Source: Hypsibius dujardini
Lineage: Eukaryota > Tardigrada > Eutardigrada > Parachela > Hypsibiidae
DNA length: 20,108 nt
Direction: 5' to 3'
Assembly: GCA_001579985.1 (NCBI GenBank)
Contig: LRSR01013927.1
Coordinates: 1 to 20,108 of the forward strand
Positions 1 through 9,784 of this stretch are shown piece after piece (the stretch's first letter is position 1; each line of letters begins with the position of its first letter). The position numbers and the translations under genes were made by a program. The notes beneath the pieces were generated by a model. It had not been told where the DNA came from. It searched no databases and saw only the letters and a program-made list of their open reading frames with translations.

Positions 1-53
1 TGTCAGGTTGTTGTGTGAAGGCGCAACAGCGCCGCCTGGCGGTACGGCACTAA
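1..53 (-). CDS. Possible partial exon running off the left edge
   Basis: The first 53 bases are much richer in G+C than what follows. On the minus strand they follow an acceptor-like sequence (ggcactttccccgcccag). One frame stays open to the edge, reading SAVPPGGAVAPSHNNLT, entered after two bases, so an upstream exon would have to end in phase 1. The plus strand has a competing open frame over bases 2 to about 105, so the strand is not secure. No family is recognised. Confidence 0.28.
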
Positions 54-1897
54 CTGGGCGGGGAAAGTGCCAAATGAACCCTAGTCATGTCAACCATTCA
101 AGTTAGGTACTTTGCCTATTCAAGCCAACTTTGGCTGACGCAGTATTACCCGTATACCTAAAACACCGGGCTACCAGAGGGTTAACACTTTTACAGTGCC
201 GGGTTGTTTTTTTCTTTACTGTACCTTATATTCATGGATGCGTGTAGATTGCGTCAAAACGACGGTTCGCATGTTTTCTATACTTTTAAAAAAGATTACC
301 AAACTAAAAGTTAATCGTTTTTTCTATCTACCAAAAAATTACTAGAAAAAACAATTAGATTTTGCTGCTCGTGAAAATATAACGAGAACATTTTTCAGTG
401 TTTTCAATGGGCATTTTCAATTTTTGCGGTTATTAAAGGGAAGCCTTTTGACTGTAAACCTGTAACACAATTTTTAGCTGCGCCGCTGGCCATTTAACTC
501 AAGCGCGGTGTCGTAGTCGTTTGATTTCAAGCCCCAATATTTACCAAGCCTCAATATTTTAAATATTTTAACACTACGAGAATCGTCTTGAAATAAAAGA
601 ATCTAGAGGGCGCAAATTTTTTTTTAATATACATCAGCGCAGAAATGTGCATCCGCCGGCGGTAAGGTTTTACCAATATGCTTAATGGTTCGATTCCACA
701 TAATATCAGTTCAGTCCAAATTGGAATTGAAATTAATTGGCGTTGAAGCATATAACTTGAGAAGTTTTACCAGCCAAAGTCGTTTTGTACAACAGAACTC
801 ATGTTTTCTCGAGAGCACTGCTTTCAGGTACCGGTACGCGCTGATTTTTACCTCGCCCAACAGGGATTAGAAAAACTACAATGCTCAGTGGCAAATAGAA
901 ATTTCCACAGCAAGTAGTTTTTAAGATACTCAAAGTGGACCTGATCTATTTAAAAAAAATCCCATCATATAACATGCATCCGCAATTATATCCCACCCCA
1001 ATCGTGCGCGGAAAGTTCTCGAATAAACGCACTCTTATTTCAATAAGAAATGAAGGTCTCCCAACAGGAACCAACAATCAGCTCCAAAAAGTAAAAGTTG
1101 GGTTTATATTTTTGAAATCCGATATCAATTGGACTAGACTACAGACGAGTAATATTTTGAAAGTCTTGAAACTGGTGAAGGTAAAAAAAATCAAGTCAAT
1201 GCGGCTGAAAAATCTTGATTTCCCTAAAAAACGTCTTTGACGGTTTTCAACCGAATTCCCGACACATTCATATTTTTTTCAAACCCTTTTGACGTAAAAT
1301 AATCCTATCAATTCTGATTAATAATCAGAAAAAATACATTTTCCTGCAAAAACATTAGTTTTGGCTAGCAAGTCGCAAGAGAGGAAATGTTCACTTTATG
1401 TCTATCAACAAACCTATGCAAAGTAAACCCAGTTATACTCTACTGCTAGATCCCCACGGATAGCATCTGGCGCCATCTTTTTTAGGTAGAAAATTGACCA
1501 CACCAAATTGACTTCCCCCAAAAAGACTTTTCGGTTTGAAGCATGCATTTTTAGCGAAAGCGCGCAAAACACATCTAGAAGGGTCGCGTGTTGATGTGGT
1601 TCGCAACACAGAAGGGCCCCTCGGGAAAACTCACCAGCAGATAAAAAACCTGAGCTTTCTCGTTTTTATCCCCGTATCTGTTAGGAAAGTGTTTTTTATT
1701 CATGTGAACGCCAAAAGATCATTTTCGACTTGTCGCCCTCCCAAAGTTTCAAACATGATCTGCGCAGAATCATAACAAGTATGCTAACCTTCATTTTCTA
1801 TTGTCAGTTTGTCATATGCCGCCAAATACAGGCTATAAGCTTTATAAGGGTGACCATACCTATATTTTTGCAGCTTGATGTTTCATAATTGATCTGT
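54..1897. other. Mostly non-coding stretch left of gene A
   Basis: AT-rich sequence with no open frame I would call a gene. Two spots look exon-like on the plus strand. Bases 637-660 form a 24-base segment between an acceptor (tttaatatacatcag) and a strong donor (GTAAGG). Bases 828-917 follow ctgctttcag and read VPVRADFYLAQQGLEKLQ and on to a stop. Neither joins gene A in phase. An open frame at 1536-1775 lacks a convincing start. The promoter and any 5' exon of gene A probably lie here, but no clear TATA box stands out. Confidence 0.4.
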
Positions 1898-4800
1898 ATG
1901 ACAGGGCGACCCCCTTGGCCGGGATGGATTCTCAATGCAGACGATCAAGCACCTTCAGGTGATCCGAGTTGTATCAATCTAGTCCAGCTGTTCACAGCTG
2001 TAGCAGGACAATATGAAACACCGGTATGGCTGCCAGATTGCCACGTCCGTTGCTTTCCGCTCAACGTCCAACAATATCTGGTGGACACGGCACCATTCCA
2101 AGGCCAATTGTATGACACCATGCGAACAGCCGTTGCGCTTTGCTCCAGCCTGTGTGCTGAACTGCATATGCCGGAAGAAAGATTATTGCCTTCATTTGCT
2201 GGCTTACTCAGCTCGTTGCAGGTTAGAAACACCTAAGGTACCACTCCTTCTGGCAAATAAAGGATAAATTTTGCAATCGTGAAAATATTAAAAAAACAAT
2301 AATTGTGAAAGTGAAAGCGTAAGCCATATCGTGGCATTGGGTTTTATCCAATTTGGAACTGATTAGGTCGAGGTGTACAAGTACTGTGTCGCAATACGTA
2401 TGGTATGTATGGTACGTATGGTATCGATTGTTATTTTGTCACTTGAGCAATGAGAATGATTTTGGATCAGGTAATTTTCAATACCCATTCGCCAAACGTC
2501 GATTATAGCTCAGGCAATTTTTCACATCACCACACATTTCTACGGTCCTCCCTATTTAGTTAACCTCAAACGAATCAGTACATACATCAGCATAGACCGT
2601 TCGCCAATCGTGGTATCAGTTTCTGCATTGCGTCACGAATAATTCAAAACTCAGGTTTTAAACTGTCCTAATTGTTTTTGTTTTGCAATCCGGTCAGGAC
2701 GGCTCAATGAGCTTTCTTTTCCAGTCAATCAACTTTTGCTAAAAAAGTATGTTGTGAGCTGTTTTATTTTACTTTGCGAAACTGTGCACTTGCATGAATA
2801 TGCAAGTTGGAGACTCACTATATGTTTTAGCCTGCACACAACCGGTTGAGCAGCTTCTCAAACTGGCAGTTGAAAAATATTGCGTTCTCGTAGACAATTG
2901 GCGAATTACCCAGTTCAATGTTGAGTTGAAGAATAGGGTTGGTTTTCTTTACTGCACCACGGGTAGATTAAGAGACCAAAACAATTTGGACAAACCGAAT
3001 ATTGAGTTGCTTGAGGGAAAAAAATAGTTCGCCCCAATTAGTTATTGTTTTCATGTCAAGTCACAGCATTAACTTTTGCGATACCGGGCACAAAATTTCA
3101 GCAAGACTTGAGCATGATATTGCTAGAGGAGAAAGTGTTTTTGTTGCCTCGTATTGAACTTCAACTCTGCCGTGACAAGTGGCAGGACGACATGATCAAT
3201 AGAGAGGTTTTGTTGCACTCGAAGTTTACGAAGTAAGTTTAGTTTTCGAATTAGCCTCAGTTTAGCCATCAATCAAGACCAGCGCCAATCAATTCAGTTA
3301 TCCACATTCTTCCTTGCCGATTTTTCTGCCCTGTGTTTGCCATCGTGGGCACTTTATTCCCAAGTAAAGGGAATGACATAGTACTGCAGAGACCCTGTGA
3401 ATTTGTTTGACTAGTCTATAACGATTTGAAGTGTGCTTTTCACAGAGAATTCCAAAAGGTACAGAAACAGCGCAATCAATCAGTCAATGGTGAGTCGGTG
3501 ACAATGAGCACATAAACATGATATCTTAGCAACAATCAACCAATCGACCATTCGTTCACAACGAGAAAGTATTCTTCATTGTGCGAGCACAGAACCGCAG
3601 TTAAAACCGCAGTTAAGCACAAATAAAAAGAGTCCCGAAAACATATCCCCGCGTTTTGATTAGCGAAACGCTAAAGAATAACGCAATAGTAATTTTTTGC
3701 CGCCGTTGATTCCGCATGCACTGGGCGAAATAGCAAAAATCAACCACCTCCACAGAAATTCAAACAGATGTGTGAAGGGTCCATGCTTCCCACACCCCAA
3801 CAGCTCATTCGATAGAGAAATGAATTTCTCATTTCCAGATTCGTTTAGGGGAATTGAAAATAAAAAGCCAAAATCTAGAAGTTATCTGGGAAATACAAAC
3901 GCTACTTTTTTTAAAATAGTCTAAATACAGATCAGTTTTTACGTTTACGAGGCCACGTGACCGCAGTATCAGTTGGAAAACTGATGTGCTGTAAACTTAA
4001 GTGCCGAACAAAACCTGTTTAGTAACGGGGATCCGCTAAAATGTCTGAACTTTCAGCAAGAAGTATAAGACAATACGGCGCGTGTGATCAATATCTGTAG
4101 CAGCTAGCGATAGTAGGGGGAATGGTGAAAAACATTGCATCCCCAGCGGCTATGAAAAAAAATGTGACTAGTACCGGATTGATCGCTAAATTCGATGCGA
4201 TCTTGCTGGTTGAAACAAAACGAAATTCTCTGAGCGTCACACAACTTGCAATGCAGACACACATGCTCCATATCTCGGCGGACACGTCGGAGAACAGGTT
4301 TTCCTCATGGTACTGAATATGGTGTGCTTCGAAGTGTAATGAAATCACGGAAACGCGTCGGGCAAACTATTTCGGTAACGTGTCATTTGTAGCTCAATCT
4401 CAACGACCAGAAACGATAAATTATACAATCGTTGACGAAAATTTTAACATATTCTGACTGTTGTTTTTATTGATATTGTCAGGGATTTGACCTGCATTTG
4501 TTTTTCGTTGACAGCAACCGACCAACAGGCGTCTGTCTGAAGCGTCTGCTGATTCTATACATTCGCTCTACACAGGCATTGAAATTCCCAACGAGGGACG
4601 GACATTTTTCGATCCAACTAACATAAACACACTTGGACAATATTTGGTCTTTGAATCAATTCAAACCACTCCTGACTTCTCCAATAATTCTGCTTCCCGA
4701 ACACTAGCCGATAATATTTCAACGTTTATTTGGAATCAGATGCCCAGTTCTTCCAACAACCGTGCTGTTTCTCACTCACCTGGACCCAATTTAGAAGCAT

Positions 4801-7800
4801 TTCTGGGCGGCTATCAAGCAGTTGAACAGAGTGTTGAGTCTGTGCAGGAGTATCTGGCCGTGATGGACAGCGATAACTCTTCCGCACCGCCACAGCCAGT
4901 GATTAGCGAGGCTACACCTCCAGAATTTCCAGCAGGGGTCGCTCTGGGGGGTAAACGAGGCAGAGGATTGCGTGGAAATGCGAGACCACCACGTCGTACT
5001 GCGAATCCGTCCAAAAGAGGTGGCACAACCGGTACCTCACACGAAGCGGCTTCGACTTCGACAAGCCATGTCAAGCGCAAGTATGTTGTACGAAATCCAA
5101 GGAAAGCAAGAAAGAGCGCCGTGTCGGTTGTTATCGTCAAAAAACCGGTAACGTCCGTGATAGTACAACATCAGGTGAGACGAGTTTTTATATCAAACAC
5201 ATAACCGCTTCTCGACACAGTTCATAAACCATTGTCAAAAGTTGTATTTGAACATTCCTTGCTCGACTTTCATACCGTGTGCCGCGATTACGTGAAACGC
5301 CTAATGGGCAAACTAAATCATGAATACCTGAATTCCAGGGAAACATTTATTCTCTACCACGCAGCTTTCGATAACAGTTTCAGTCCATGGAAAGACAGCT
5401 ACCGATTTGTTCAACGTTAAGCTACAGTACTGTAAAGAAAAGAAACTCAGGCTCACGCAGATCTGACAAATTCTTTGCAACCCAAGACACATGTTGATAA
5501 TTGTTTATGAGGTTGTTGCCCCTTCTGAAAGTTTACTGCTACGAAATATTAAAATGGTTTTGCCCGATAACGGCTAAATACCAAAAATCGTCATAAATAT
5601 AGCGCTATCAGAAAAATATAATGCGAAGTCAATTTTGAGTTCGGCCTTTGAAATCAGTCAAAGTAAGACTTGTGAAAAACGTGTACCAGAATCAAGAAAT
5701 AGCTTTGGATTATTATCGCAACTTGAAACTTCTAAAAATCTGAACTGAAATACTAATAAAACGTATAGATTGCAATGAGAAATATTTATAGGTCTGGAGA
5801 TTCGTCTTCGTCATTGAGATGACTTGATTTATTTGATTGCGGTAAAGACCTCGAAATCTATTCTGACCCATTCATCTCAATGACGAAGACGGTACTGACC
5901 ACCCTTAACTATATAACCATAAATATAGCACTGTCAGAAAAACATAGTACGGGGTCATTTTGAATCCGACCTCTGAAAATTACCCCAAGTAAAAAGTTCG
6001 TGCGTAATTCGACGAGATTCTGGGCATGTATAAATGATAAATTATTTCTAATTGGATCATTAATTTATGTACCATGTATCATTAATTCGGTTTCTGTTTT
6101 TAGATCAAACGTTAATACAGTCAGAATTGTGATTATTTGTAGGAACTCCCACAAGTAACGGCTCCAATCAGCCTACCTCCACCAGCGACCACTGTTTCAA
6201 TCCCGCTATCTGACAACTCATCTTTGTCGGAAACGTCCAAGCAACCCTCCATCTCATCGACACCTGTCCTTAATCCGCCCCGGCTATCCCACCTGCTAGC
6301 CCTGATCAGCCGAAGTGGTGACTTGGTGAGTGATACCATCGCAACAAGCTATCTGCGGGAGAAGGTACTCAACGAAGAAACTCTGGCTCAGCTCTGCAAT
6401 AATTCACACGAAATCATCGATGGGTGGATGAGGGAAGCCTTCAACGCTGTTAGAAAAAGTGACCAGCCAAACGTAGCTATCAAAATTGCATACAAATTCA
6501 TCCCTCAACATCAGCAACGGACGCCATTGGGTCAGTCTATTACCGGACAAGGGATGATCGAAACGACCGTCATCGGCTACGTTAACGAAAGGCAGCCTCG
6601 ACAGATTGCACCGCCACCGTGGTTGAAATTGAAAGCTTCTATCGATGTTGAGTGTAAGTGTTCCGATACGTCGGAGAGCGGTTATTTCTTTTCAGGCATG
6701 TCAGGTCTTTTTCGGACATAGGGAGTCTGAGTGGAGGGAGTGGCTGTCTTGTATCCAACAATAAACTAAGCATTTGAATTCGAAACGAGTAAATTTTCGG
6801 AAAAAAGGTGCTCCAATTGAATTGCTCAGGGTCTATCATTGTATGTATGCAGATTTGAGTGATCTTCATTGAAGAAATGAAATTCATATTCGCTAATTGT
6901 CAATGGTACCTAATTTGTTTGGAAAAAGAATACTTTTCTAATTTGAAAGAAATTAGAGAGTTTCTACTGGTCGCGGCGAGCTCGGGCATGTTTTAGTTGC
7001 TTATAGTACCGCGAAAAAGAACCTTTGTGTGAGGAGATTTCAGTAACACCGATCTTTCGTCCATTTCCAAATTGTATCTGACAAAACATATACTTACCAG
7101 CCGACCAGTAAGTCTGAAATTAGTTTTTGACGCTATCGAGATCAGAACTTCTTGGCCGCAATCTATTTGAAAGCAGTAGTTTTTGAATTTTATTGCGATA
7201 CAGAAGAGGATAAATTTGCTGAATAATAATAAAAAATGATGAAGATTATCCATACGAATTTTTTCGAAAAAAAAAATAAAAAACCTTCGTTACTGCTAAA
7301 TGGTTAATATCTATCCGTAGGCCGTACACGAAGGTTACTTAATGAGAAATGGAGAGAATTACTTACGACATAGGAGGTCAATTCCGAAAGTACAAAAACT
7401 ATTTGCAAACGATACGATCCTTTGGAAGAATAAGTAGCGCTGATACTGCCGTTGTATTCTGCAACACAACCACTTTGATTAAGATGATGGCTAGCGCACT
7501 TTTAGACCTTCGGGAAATGAGAGAATCCGAAGTTAGTAGCGTTCAGAACGCGCGCGCCTGTGACTCAGAGAGGAGGAATAAACGGATAAATTTTTAAATA
7601 AATTTTTCAATGGCCTATGGTAGTTTTGAGATGTTGTGTGGCAACATTGGCTCAAAAGAGAGATAAAACTAAAACTCAAAACTCCGGAAATTCAAGTAAC
7701 TAAAAATATGTCTAGTTTTAAAGTTATTTGAGCATATATGTAGAGTTAGCATAGGTTTTATTCGGTTCTCGTTCACATATACGTTTTTAAGAACTTTTTA

Positions 7801-9618
7801 CTAGCTGCGGAGTTCCGGCTTGGGAGTTTTTTACAGCCGATAGGCACAACAATAACTTAAAAAATGCACATTTGCTAGTAGCCGAAATCTAGACCTTTTA
7901 GAGCCCAATCACACAGCAATTATTTTCCCTTACAGCCTAGTCAAGACTGATGAGAGAGAGGGCGAGTGTGTATGCGCGCCGGATTACTGCTCCCCCCGGC
8001 CTCACATGAACAAGAGGCCGGAGATGACCGGTGTCCGACACACTTTCTCTCTATCGACGAGAAGAGATAAAGTTCGCCGCGAGGCTGTGCGCTTTGTTTT
8101 TATGGGGCGCGGTATCGGCCACCCAAGCTCCCTATCTGACAGCCTTCCTTCAAAAGTGGACTCCATTCTTTACCTTTTTTATGGGTCTCTGTGAATTTTC
8201 ACTTTATAATTACACATATGCCCATGTAAGCAAAGAAACACTCTACGAGGTAGGCCTGAGTATAAAACGAGGTCACGTTTGAAATCGAGTGAGCTAGTTA
8301 TCCCCTTAACATAGCTGGCTAGATCCTTAAATTGAATTTGAATTACAGGTTCATATAGCCTTAGAATGTGGATGTCTACAATCAATTAGTTCAACGAAGA
8401 AAATCAAAAAATTTATGGATGCTTTAAACTTGATATTCCAAAAAGTTTTAGCTTCTGGCGCTCCATTTTATCTGAAAAGCTTAAATTTTTCAAGCAGTCG
8501 GGCATTAAGGATCATAACTGACTGATTTCCGCAGGAAAAAAGGAAAAGACTACTGGTTTTAATCTGAATACCCTAACAAAGTAAATGCTCTACTGGATAC
8601 AACAGTAATTTTTGGCTCACTATAGTGGATAATTATAGTTTAAGCTAGTGAATCGCATATTCTGTTCTAATAGTTCCTTTATTGGATTTCAGTTTACGAC
8701 ACGACCAATCCATTTCCAGAAAGCGTCCCACAACACTTTCTGATTGCTTGGAACAGCACCGTCCGTCTTGATTCACATTTTCCCGCTTGGATGAGCCCAG
8801 TGGACCGGGATGTCATTCGAGTCAGTCGATCAGAAGCCAGCATGTCGTTTTCTGAGATGGATCACCACACCGTAAAAGAGACACAGCTTTATTCCGGGCC
8901 AGTCGACAGTCAAGTGGGCTTTGTGGCGCGTGGTGCCACGGCCTCACAGTCCAATAATGTTCAGACGCTCCTTTCCGGCTGCGTCGTCTCAATCAAGCAT
9001 CTCGTTCCATGGCATTTATACTTACGTCTCAACTTTGAAAGCCTTCTTTCGGATCCCCGCTTATCAGCAAACGTCATGCCTCAAAATTTGAAGGATGCCA
9101 TAACAGAACGATTCAGCAATAACAAGGCTGCCTATACATTAATCAGTCATGAAGGAATTCAAATCCGAGTGGACAGATCCTCTTTCCGCGCCCTTAATCC
9201 AAATGTGGAAGAGAGGGCATCACAGCGAAAAAATGTAAATGCTCCTGTTTGGATTATCGAACATTTTTTGTTGGCTTTCAACGATGGAGTTTGGCTTCTG
9301 ATGGACGATGCCGGTCACCTCCTGGACCTGATCAGGTTTGGACGTAATTGTGCTTTGCGAGACACGGTGGTGATTGCACAGTTTTTTCTGGTGAAGTTGC
9401 TCTTCGATATTAATCGCCCTCTACCCAATGGAGACGTTCTGGAGCGGGCAGCAGGAGAATCCTTGGCAGCTCGCATTGCCTTGACCATTATATTCGAAGG
9501 CAACAGTGAGCGTGCAGCGTCTGGACGAGATGCATGGCGAAAAGTCCTGCAACGGCACCCTGAGCTGGACGAGATGCGATTTAATCTTTGGAGACAGCAG
9601 AAACCTGCTTCTTCATAA
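1898..9618 (+). CDS. Gene A: seven-exon gene for an unrecognised, probably nuclear protein of about 920 residues
   Basis: Exons are joined by GT-AG introns with matching phases: 1905-2221 (or from the ATG at 1898), 3102-3232, 3446-3489, 4114-4297 (boundaries uncertain), 4529-5174, 6143-6653 and 8693-9618. Exit and entry phases run 0/0, 2/2, 1/1, 2/2, 0/0, 1/1, which chance open frames would rarely give. The N-terminal 300 residues look helical. About residues 300-520 are Ser/Pro-rich and end in a strongly basic Arg-Gly-Lys tract that could be a nuclear localisation or nucleic-acid-binding segment. The last 400 residues look globular, with many hydrophobic and Trp positions, and end in QQKPASS. 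There is no signal peptide and no obvious membrane helix. I cannot name the family. If the acceptor at 1904 is used rather than the ATG at 1898, further 5' exons exist upstream. Confidence 0.8.
1905..2221 (+). CDS. Gene A exon 1 (first visible exon)
   Basis: Open frame of 105 codons starting RPPWPGWILNADDQ and ending LLSSLQ, with a CAG|GTTAGA donor in phase 0. It is either an internal exon after the acceptor gatctgtatgacag (entry phase 1) or a first exon using the in-frame ATG at 1898, whose context (T at -3) is weak. The overlapping minus-strand and other-frame open frames here are shadows, with poorer codon patterns. Rich in Leu, Gln and Cys; no motif recognised. Confidence 0.75.
2222..3101 (+). 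other. Gene A intron 1
   Basis: An 880-base AT-rich intron. It has a short tandem array of GTATGGTA-like units at about 2395-2430. An exon-like segment at about 2837-2935 follows tcactatatgttttag and reads CTQPVEQLLKLAVEKY in an open frame. Its entry phase (1) does not match the phase-0 exit of exon 1, so I leave it out of the gene model. It might be an alternative exon or a chance open frame. Confidence 0.5.
3102..3232 (+). CDS. Gene A exon 2
   Basis: Flanked by acceptor caaaatttcag and a consensus donor GTAAGT at 3233. Only one frame is open through it. It starts QDLSMILLEEKVFLLPRIEL and joins exon 1 in phase 0 (SLQ then QDL), leaving in phase 2. Amphipathic and Leu/Glu-rich, so probably helical. 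Confidence 0.8.
3446..3489 (+). CDS. Gene A exon 3, a 44-base small exon
   Basis: Sits between acceptor gtgtgcttttcacag and strong donor GTGAGT. In the phase set by exon 2 it reads KEFQKVQKQRNQSVN, a charged coiled-coil-like segment, and leaves in phase 1. An internal donor AAG|GTACAG at 3459 would give a 13-base version leaving in phase 0. The choice matters for where exon 4 begins. Confidence 0.6.
3490..4113 (+). other. Gene A intron 3
   Basis: About 620 bases. It contains a tandem duplication of aaccgcagtta (3593-3603 and 3605-3615) and several CAATCAA-like motifs. The open frame at 3697-3924 has no ATG start, splice support or coding-like composition. Confidence 0.45.
4114..4297 (+). CDS. 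Gene A exon 4, boundaries uncertain
   Basis: The frame encodes GGMVKNIASPAAMKKN and continues through GLIAKFDAILLVETKRN to SENR. Two acceptors fit the two possible ends of exon 3. The one ending at 4113 (gcgatag) fits the phase-1 exit at 3489. The one ending at 4100 (atatctgtag) fits the phase-0 exit at 3458. Two phase-2 donors are possible, AACAG|GTTTTC at 4298 and TCATG|GTACTG at 4310. Both join exon 5 in frame. Confidence 0.6.
4529..5174 (+). CDS. Gene A exon 5, Ser/Pro-rich and Arg/Gly/Lys-rich region
   Basis: A 646-base exon with donor CATCAG|GTGAGA. It is open from the acceptor gaccaacag at 4528; an earlier acceptor at 4514 would be in phase 0 and fits no upstream donor. It begins RLSEASADSIHSLYTGIEIP and then becomes Ser/Asn/Pro-rich. 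It ends in a basic tract (KRGRGLRGNARPPRR, then VKRKYVVRNPRKARKS) that resembles nuclear localisation or RNA/DNA-binding low-complexity segments. The minus-strand open frame opposite it is a shadow. Confidence 0.85.
5592..5671 (+). repeat. Diverged direct repeat, copy 1
   Basis: Begins cataaatatagcgctatcag and matches the segment starting at 5918 over about 62 bases, with weaker matching for 15-20 more. The differences in the well-aligned part are about eleven transitions and one single-base gap. Confidence 0.75.
5803..5891. repeat. Perfect 20-base inverted repeat with 49-base loop
   Basis: Bases 5803-5822 (cgtcttcgtcattgagatga) are exactly the reverse complement of 5872-5891. Weaker complementarity continues between ggtctggagattcg (5791-5804) and the loop segment cgaaatctattctgacc. 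It lies midway between the two direct repeats, so it may be the centre of a small non-autonomous element or an RNA hairpin within the intron. Confidence 0.85.
5918..5996 (+). repeat. Diverged direct repeat, copy 2
   Basis: Begins cataaatatagcactgtcag; partner of 5592-5671, with starts 326 bases apart. The pair flanks the 20-base inverted repeat. Confidence 0.75.
6143..6653 (+). CDS. Gene A exon 6
   Basis: Runs from acceptor gattatttgtag to a consensus GTAAGT donor at 6654. It begins ELPQVTAPISLPPPATTVSI, a Pro/Ser/Thr-rich linker. From about its residue 50 it looks folded (HLLALISRSGDLVSD, then EIIDGWMREAFNAVRK) and it ends LKASIDVE. It joins exon 5 in phase 0 and leaves in phase 1. The opposite-strand open frame at 6133-6339 is a shadow. 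Confidence 0.88.
7349..7597 (+). CDS. Small hypothetical open frame inside gene A intron 6
   Basis: Starts with an ATG in good context (gagaaATGG) and encodes 82 residues, beginning MERITYDIGGQFRKYKNYLQ and ending NKRINF. Charged and soluble-looking, with no signal peptide or motif. It lies on the same strand as gene A within its 2-kb intron and upstream of the exon-like piece at 7936. It could belong to that nested candidate or be chance; open frames this long are expected by chance in AT-rich DNA of this size. Confidence 0.22.
   Translation: MERITYDIGGQFRKYKNYLQTIRSFGRISSADTAVVFCNTTTLIKMMASALLDLREMRESEVSSVQNARACDSERRNKRINF
7936..8225 (+). pseudogene. Nested exon or gene remnant in gene A intron 6, with two overlapping frames
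   Basis: A G+C-rich island in an AT-rich intron. It follows an excellent acceptor (attattttcccttacag) and ends at a strong donor (CAT|GTAAGC). The first frame is open from 7937 and reads VKTDEREGECVCAPDYCSPR with clustered cysteines, ending at a stop at 8192-8194. From 8028 a second frame is open to the donor and reads like a membrane protein, with a hydrophobic LCALFLWGAVSA segment followed by an aromatic TPFFTFFMGLCEF stretch. Joining the first frame's start to the second frame's end needs a one-base shift near 8028-8035. It may therefore be a decayed exon, a sequencing error, or two alternative readings. It cannot be a gene A exon: entry in gene A's phase 1 meets an immediate stop. Confidence 0.45.
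8349..8525 (+). CDS. Possible second exon of the nested candidate
   Basis: Follows acceptor aatttgaattacag. It is open for 58 codons to TGA 8523-8525, beginning VHIALECGCLQSISSTKK and ending RALRIITD. Its phase-0 entry matches the phase-0 donor at 8226, giving a 123-base intron. Composition is AT-rich and ordinary; no motif recognised. Support rests on the matching phase and good splice signals only. Confidence 0.33.
   Translation, partial: VHIALECGCLQSISSTKKIKKFMDALNLIFQKVLASGAPFYLKSLNFSSSRALRIITD
8693..9618 (+). CDS. Gene A exon 7, C-terminal 308 residues and stop
   Basis: Begins after the acceptor attggatttcag. It completes the Phe codon split with exon 6 (VE then FYDTTNPFPESVPQHFLIAW) and ends at TAA 9616-9618 after QQKPASS. 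It is the longest uninterrupted coding stretch in the window. Balanced hydrophobic and charged residues indicate a globular domain, including PVWIIEHFLLAFNDGVWLLM and an Ala/Arg-rich helical tail. No family signature recognised. The minus-strand frame over 9315-9692 is antisense shadow. Confidence 0.9.
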
Positions 9619-9669
9619 CCGTATGCAGAGTTGATATGCGTTTCGATGCACGCGAAATTTTGTTGGCCC

Positions 9670-9675
9670 ATTAAA
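9670..9675 (+). promoter_or_regulatory. Candidate poly(A) signal of gene A
   Basis: ATTAAA, the common variant signal, 51 bases after the gene A stop codon and before the MITE-like element. No canonical AATAAA is closer. Confidence 0.35.
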
Positions 9676-9784
9676 TGCCGGCACTCTGTCAAGATGCACC
9701 ACGATATGGCTCGATTTTTATCGCAAGGGCTTTTGCACGTTCGTGCCTGCTAAATTCATTACATGTCGCGTTTTACTATCATTA

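Larger units (their letters stand above)
5175..6142 (+). other. Gene A intron 5, repeat-bearing
   Basis: This 968-base intron holds the direct-repeat pair and inverted repeat listed separately. Just after the donor is an open frame at 5221-5420 preceded by a good acceptor (cttctcgacacag at 5220). It reads KPLSKVVFEHSLLDFHTVCR and on to a stop. Its entry phase is 1, while exon 5 leaves in phase 0, so it does not join in frame. Splicing 5174 to 5221 would instead add about 24 residues and a stop, giving a possible short isoform. Confidence 0.45.

Noticed and set aside
637-660. 24-base microexon between good splice signals
   Set aside because: All frames are open at this length, so nothing can be tested; no partner exon is identified.
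935-1240. 101-codon plus-strand open frame
   Set aside because: Very Lys/Leu/Ile-rich with no splice support or ATG at its start; about the length expected by chance in AT-rich DNA.
2794-3027. Possible extra gene A exon
   Set aside because: Protein-like segment, but its entry phase does not match exon 1 while exon 2 does.
3697-3924. 75-codon plus-strand frame in gene A intron 3
   Set aside because: No ATG, no suitable phase and no coding-like composition.
4814-5140. 108-codon minus-strand open frame
   Set aside because: Antisense shadow of gene A exon 5; that exon has matching splice ends and phases, the minus frame has none.
6133-6339. 68-codon minus-strand frame
   Set aside because: Shadow of gene A exon 6.
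9315-9692. 125-codon minus-strand open frame
   Set aside because: Antisense shadow of gene A exon 7, which is firmly supported.
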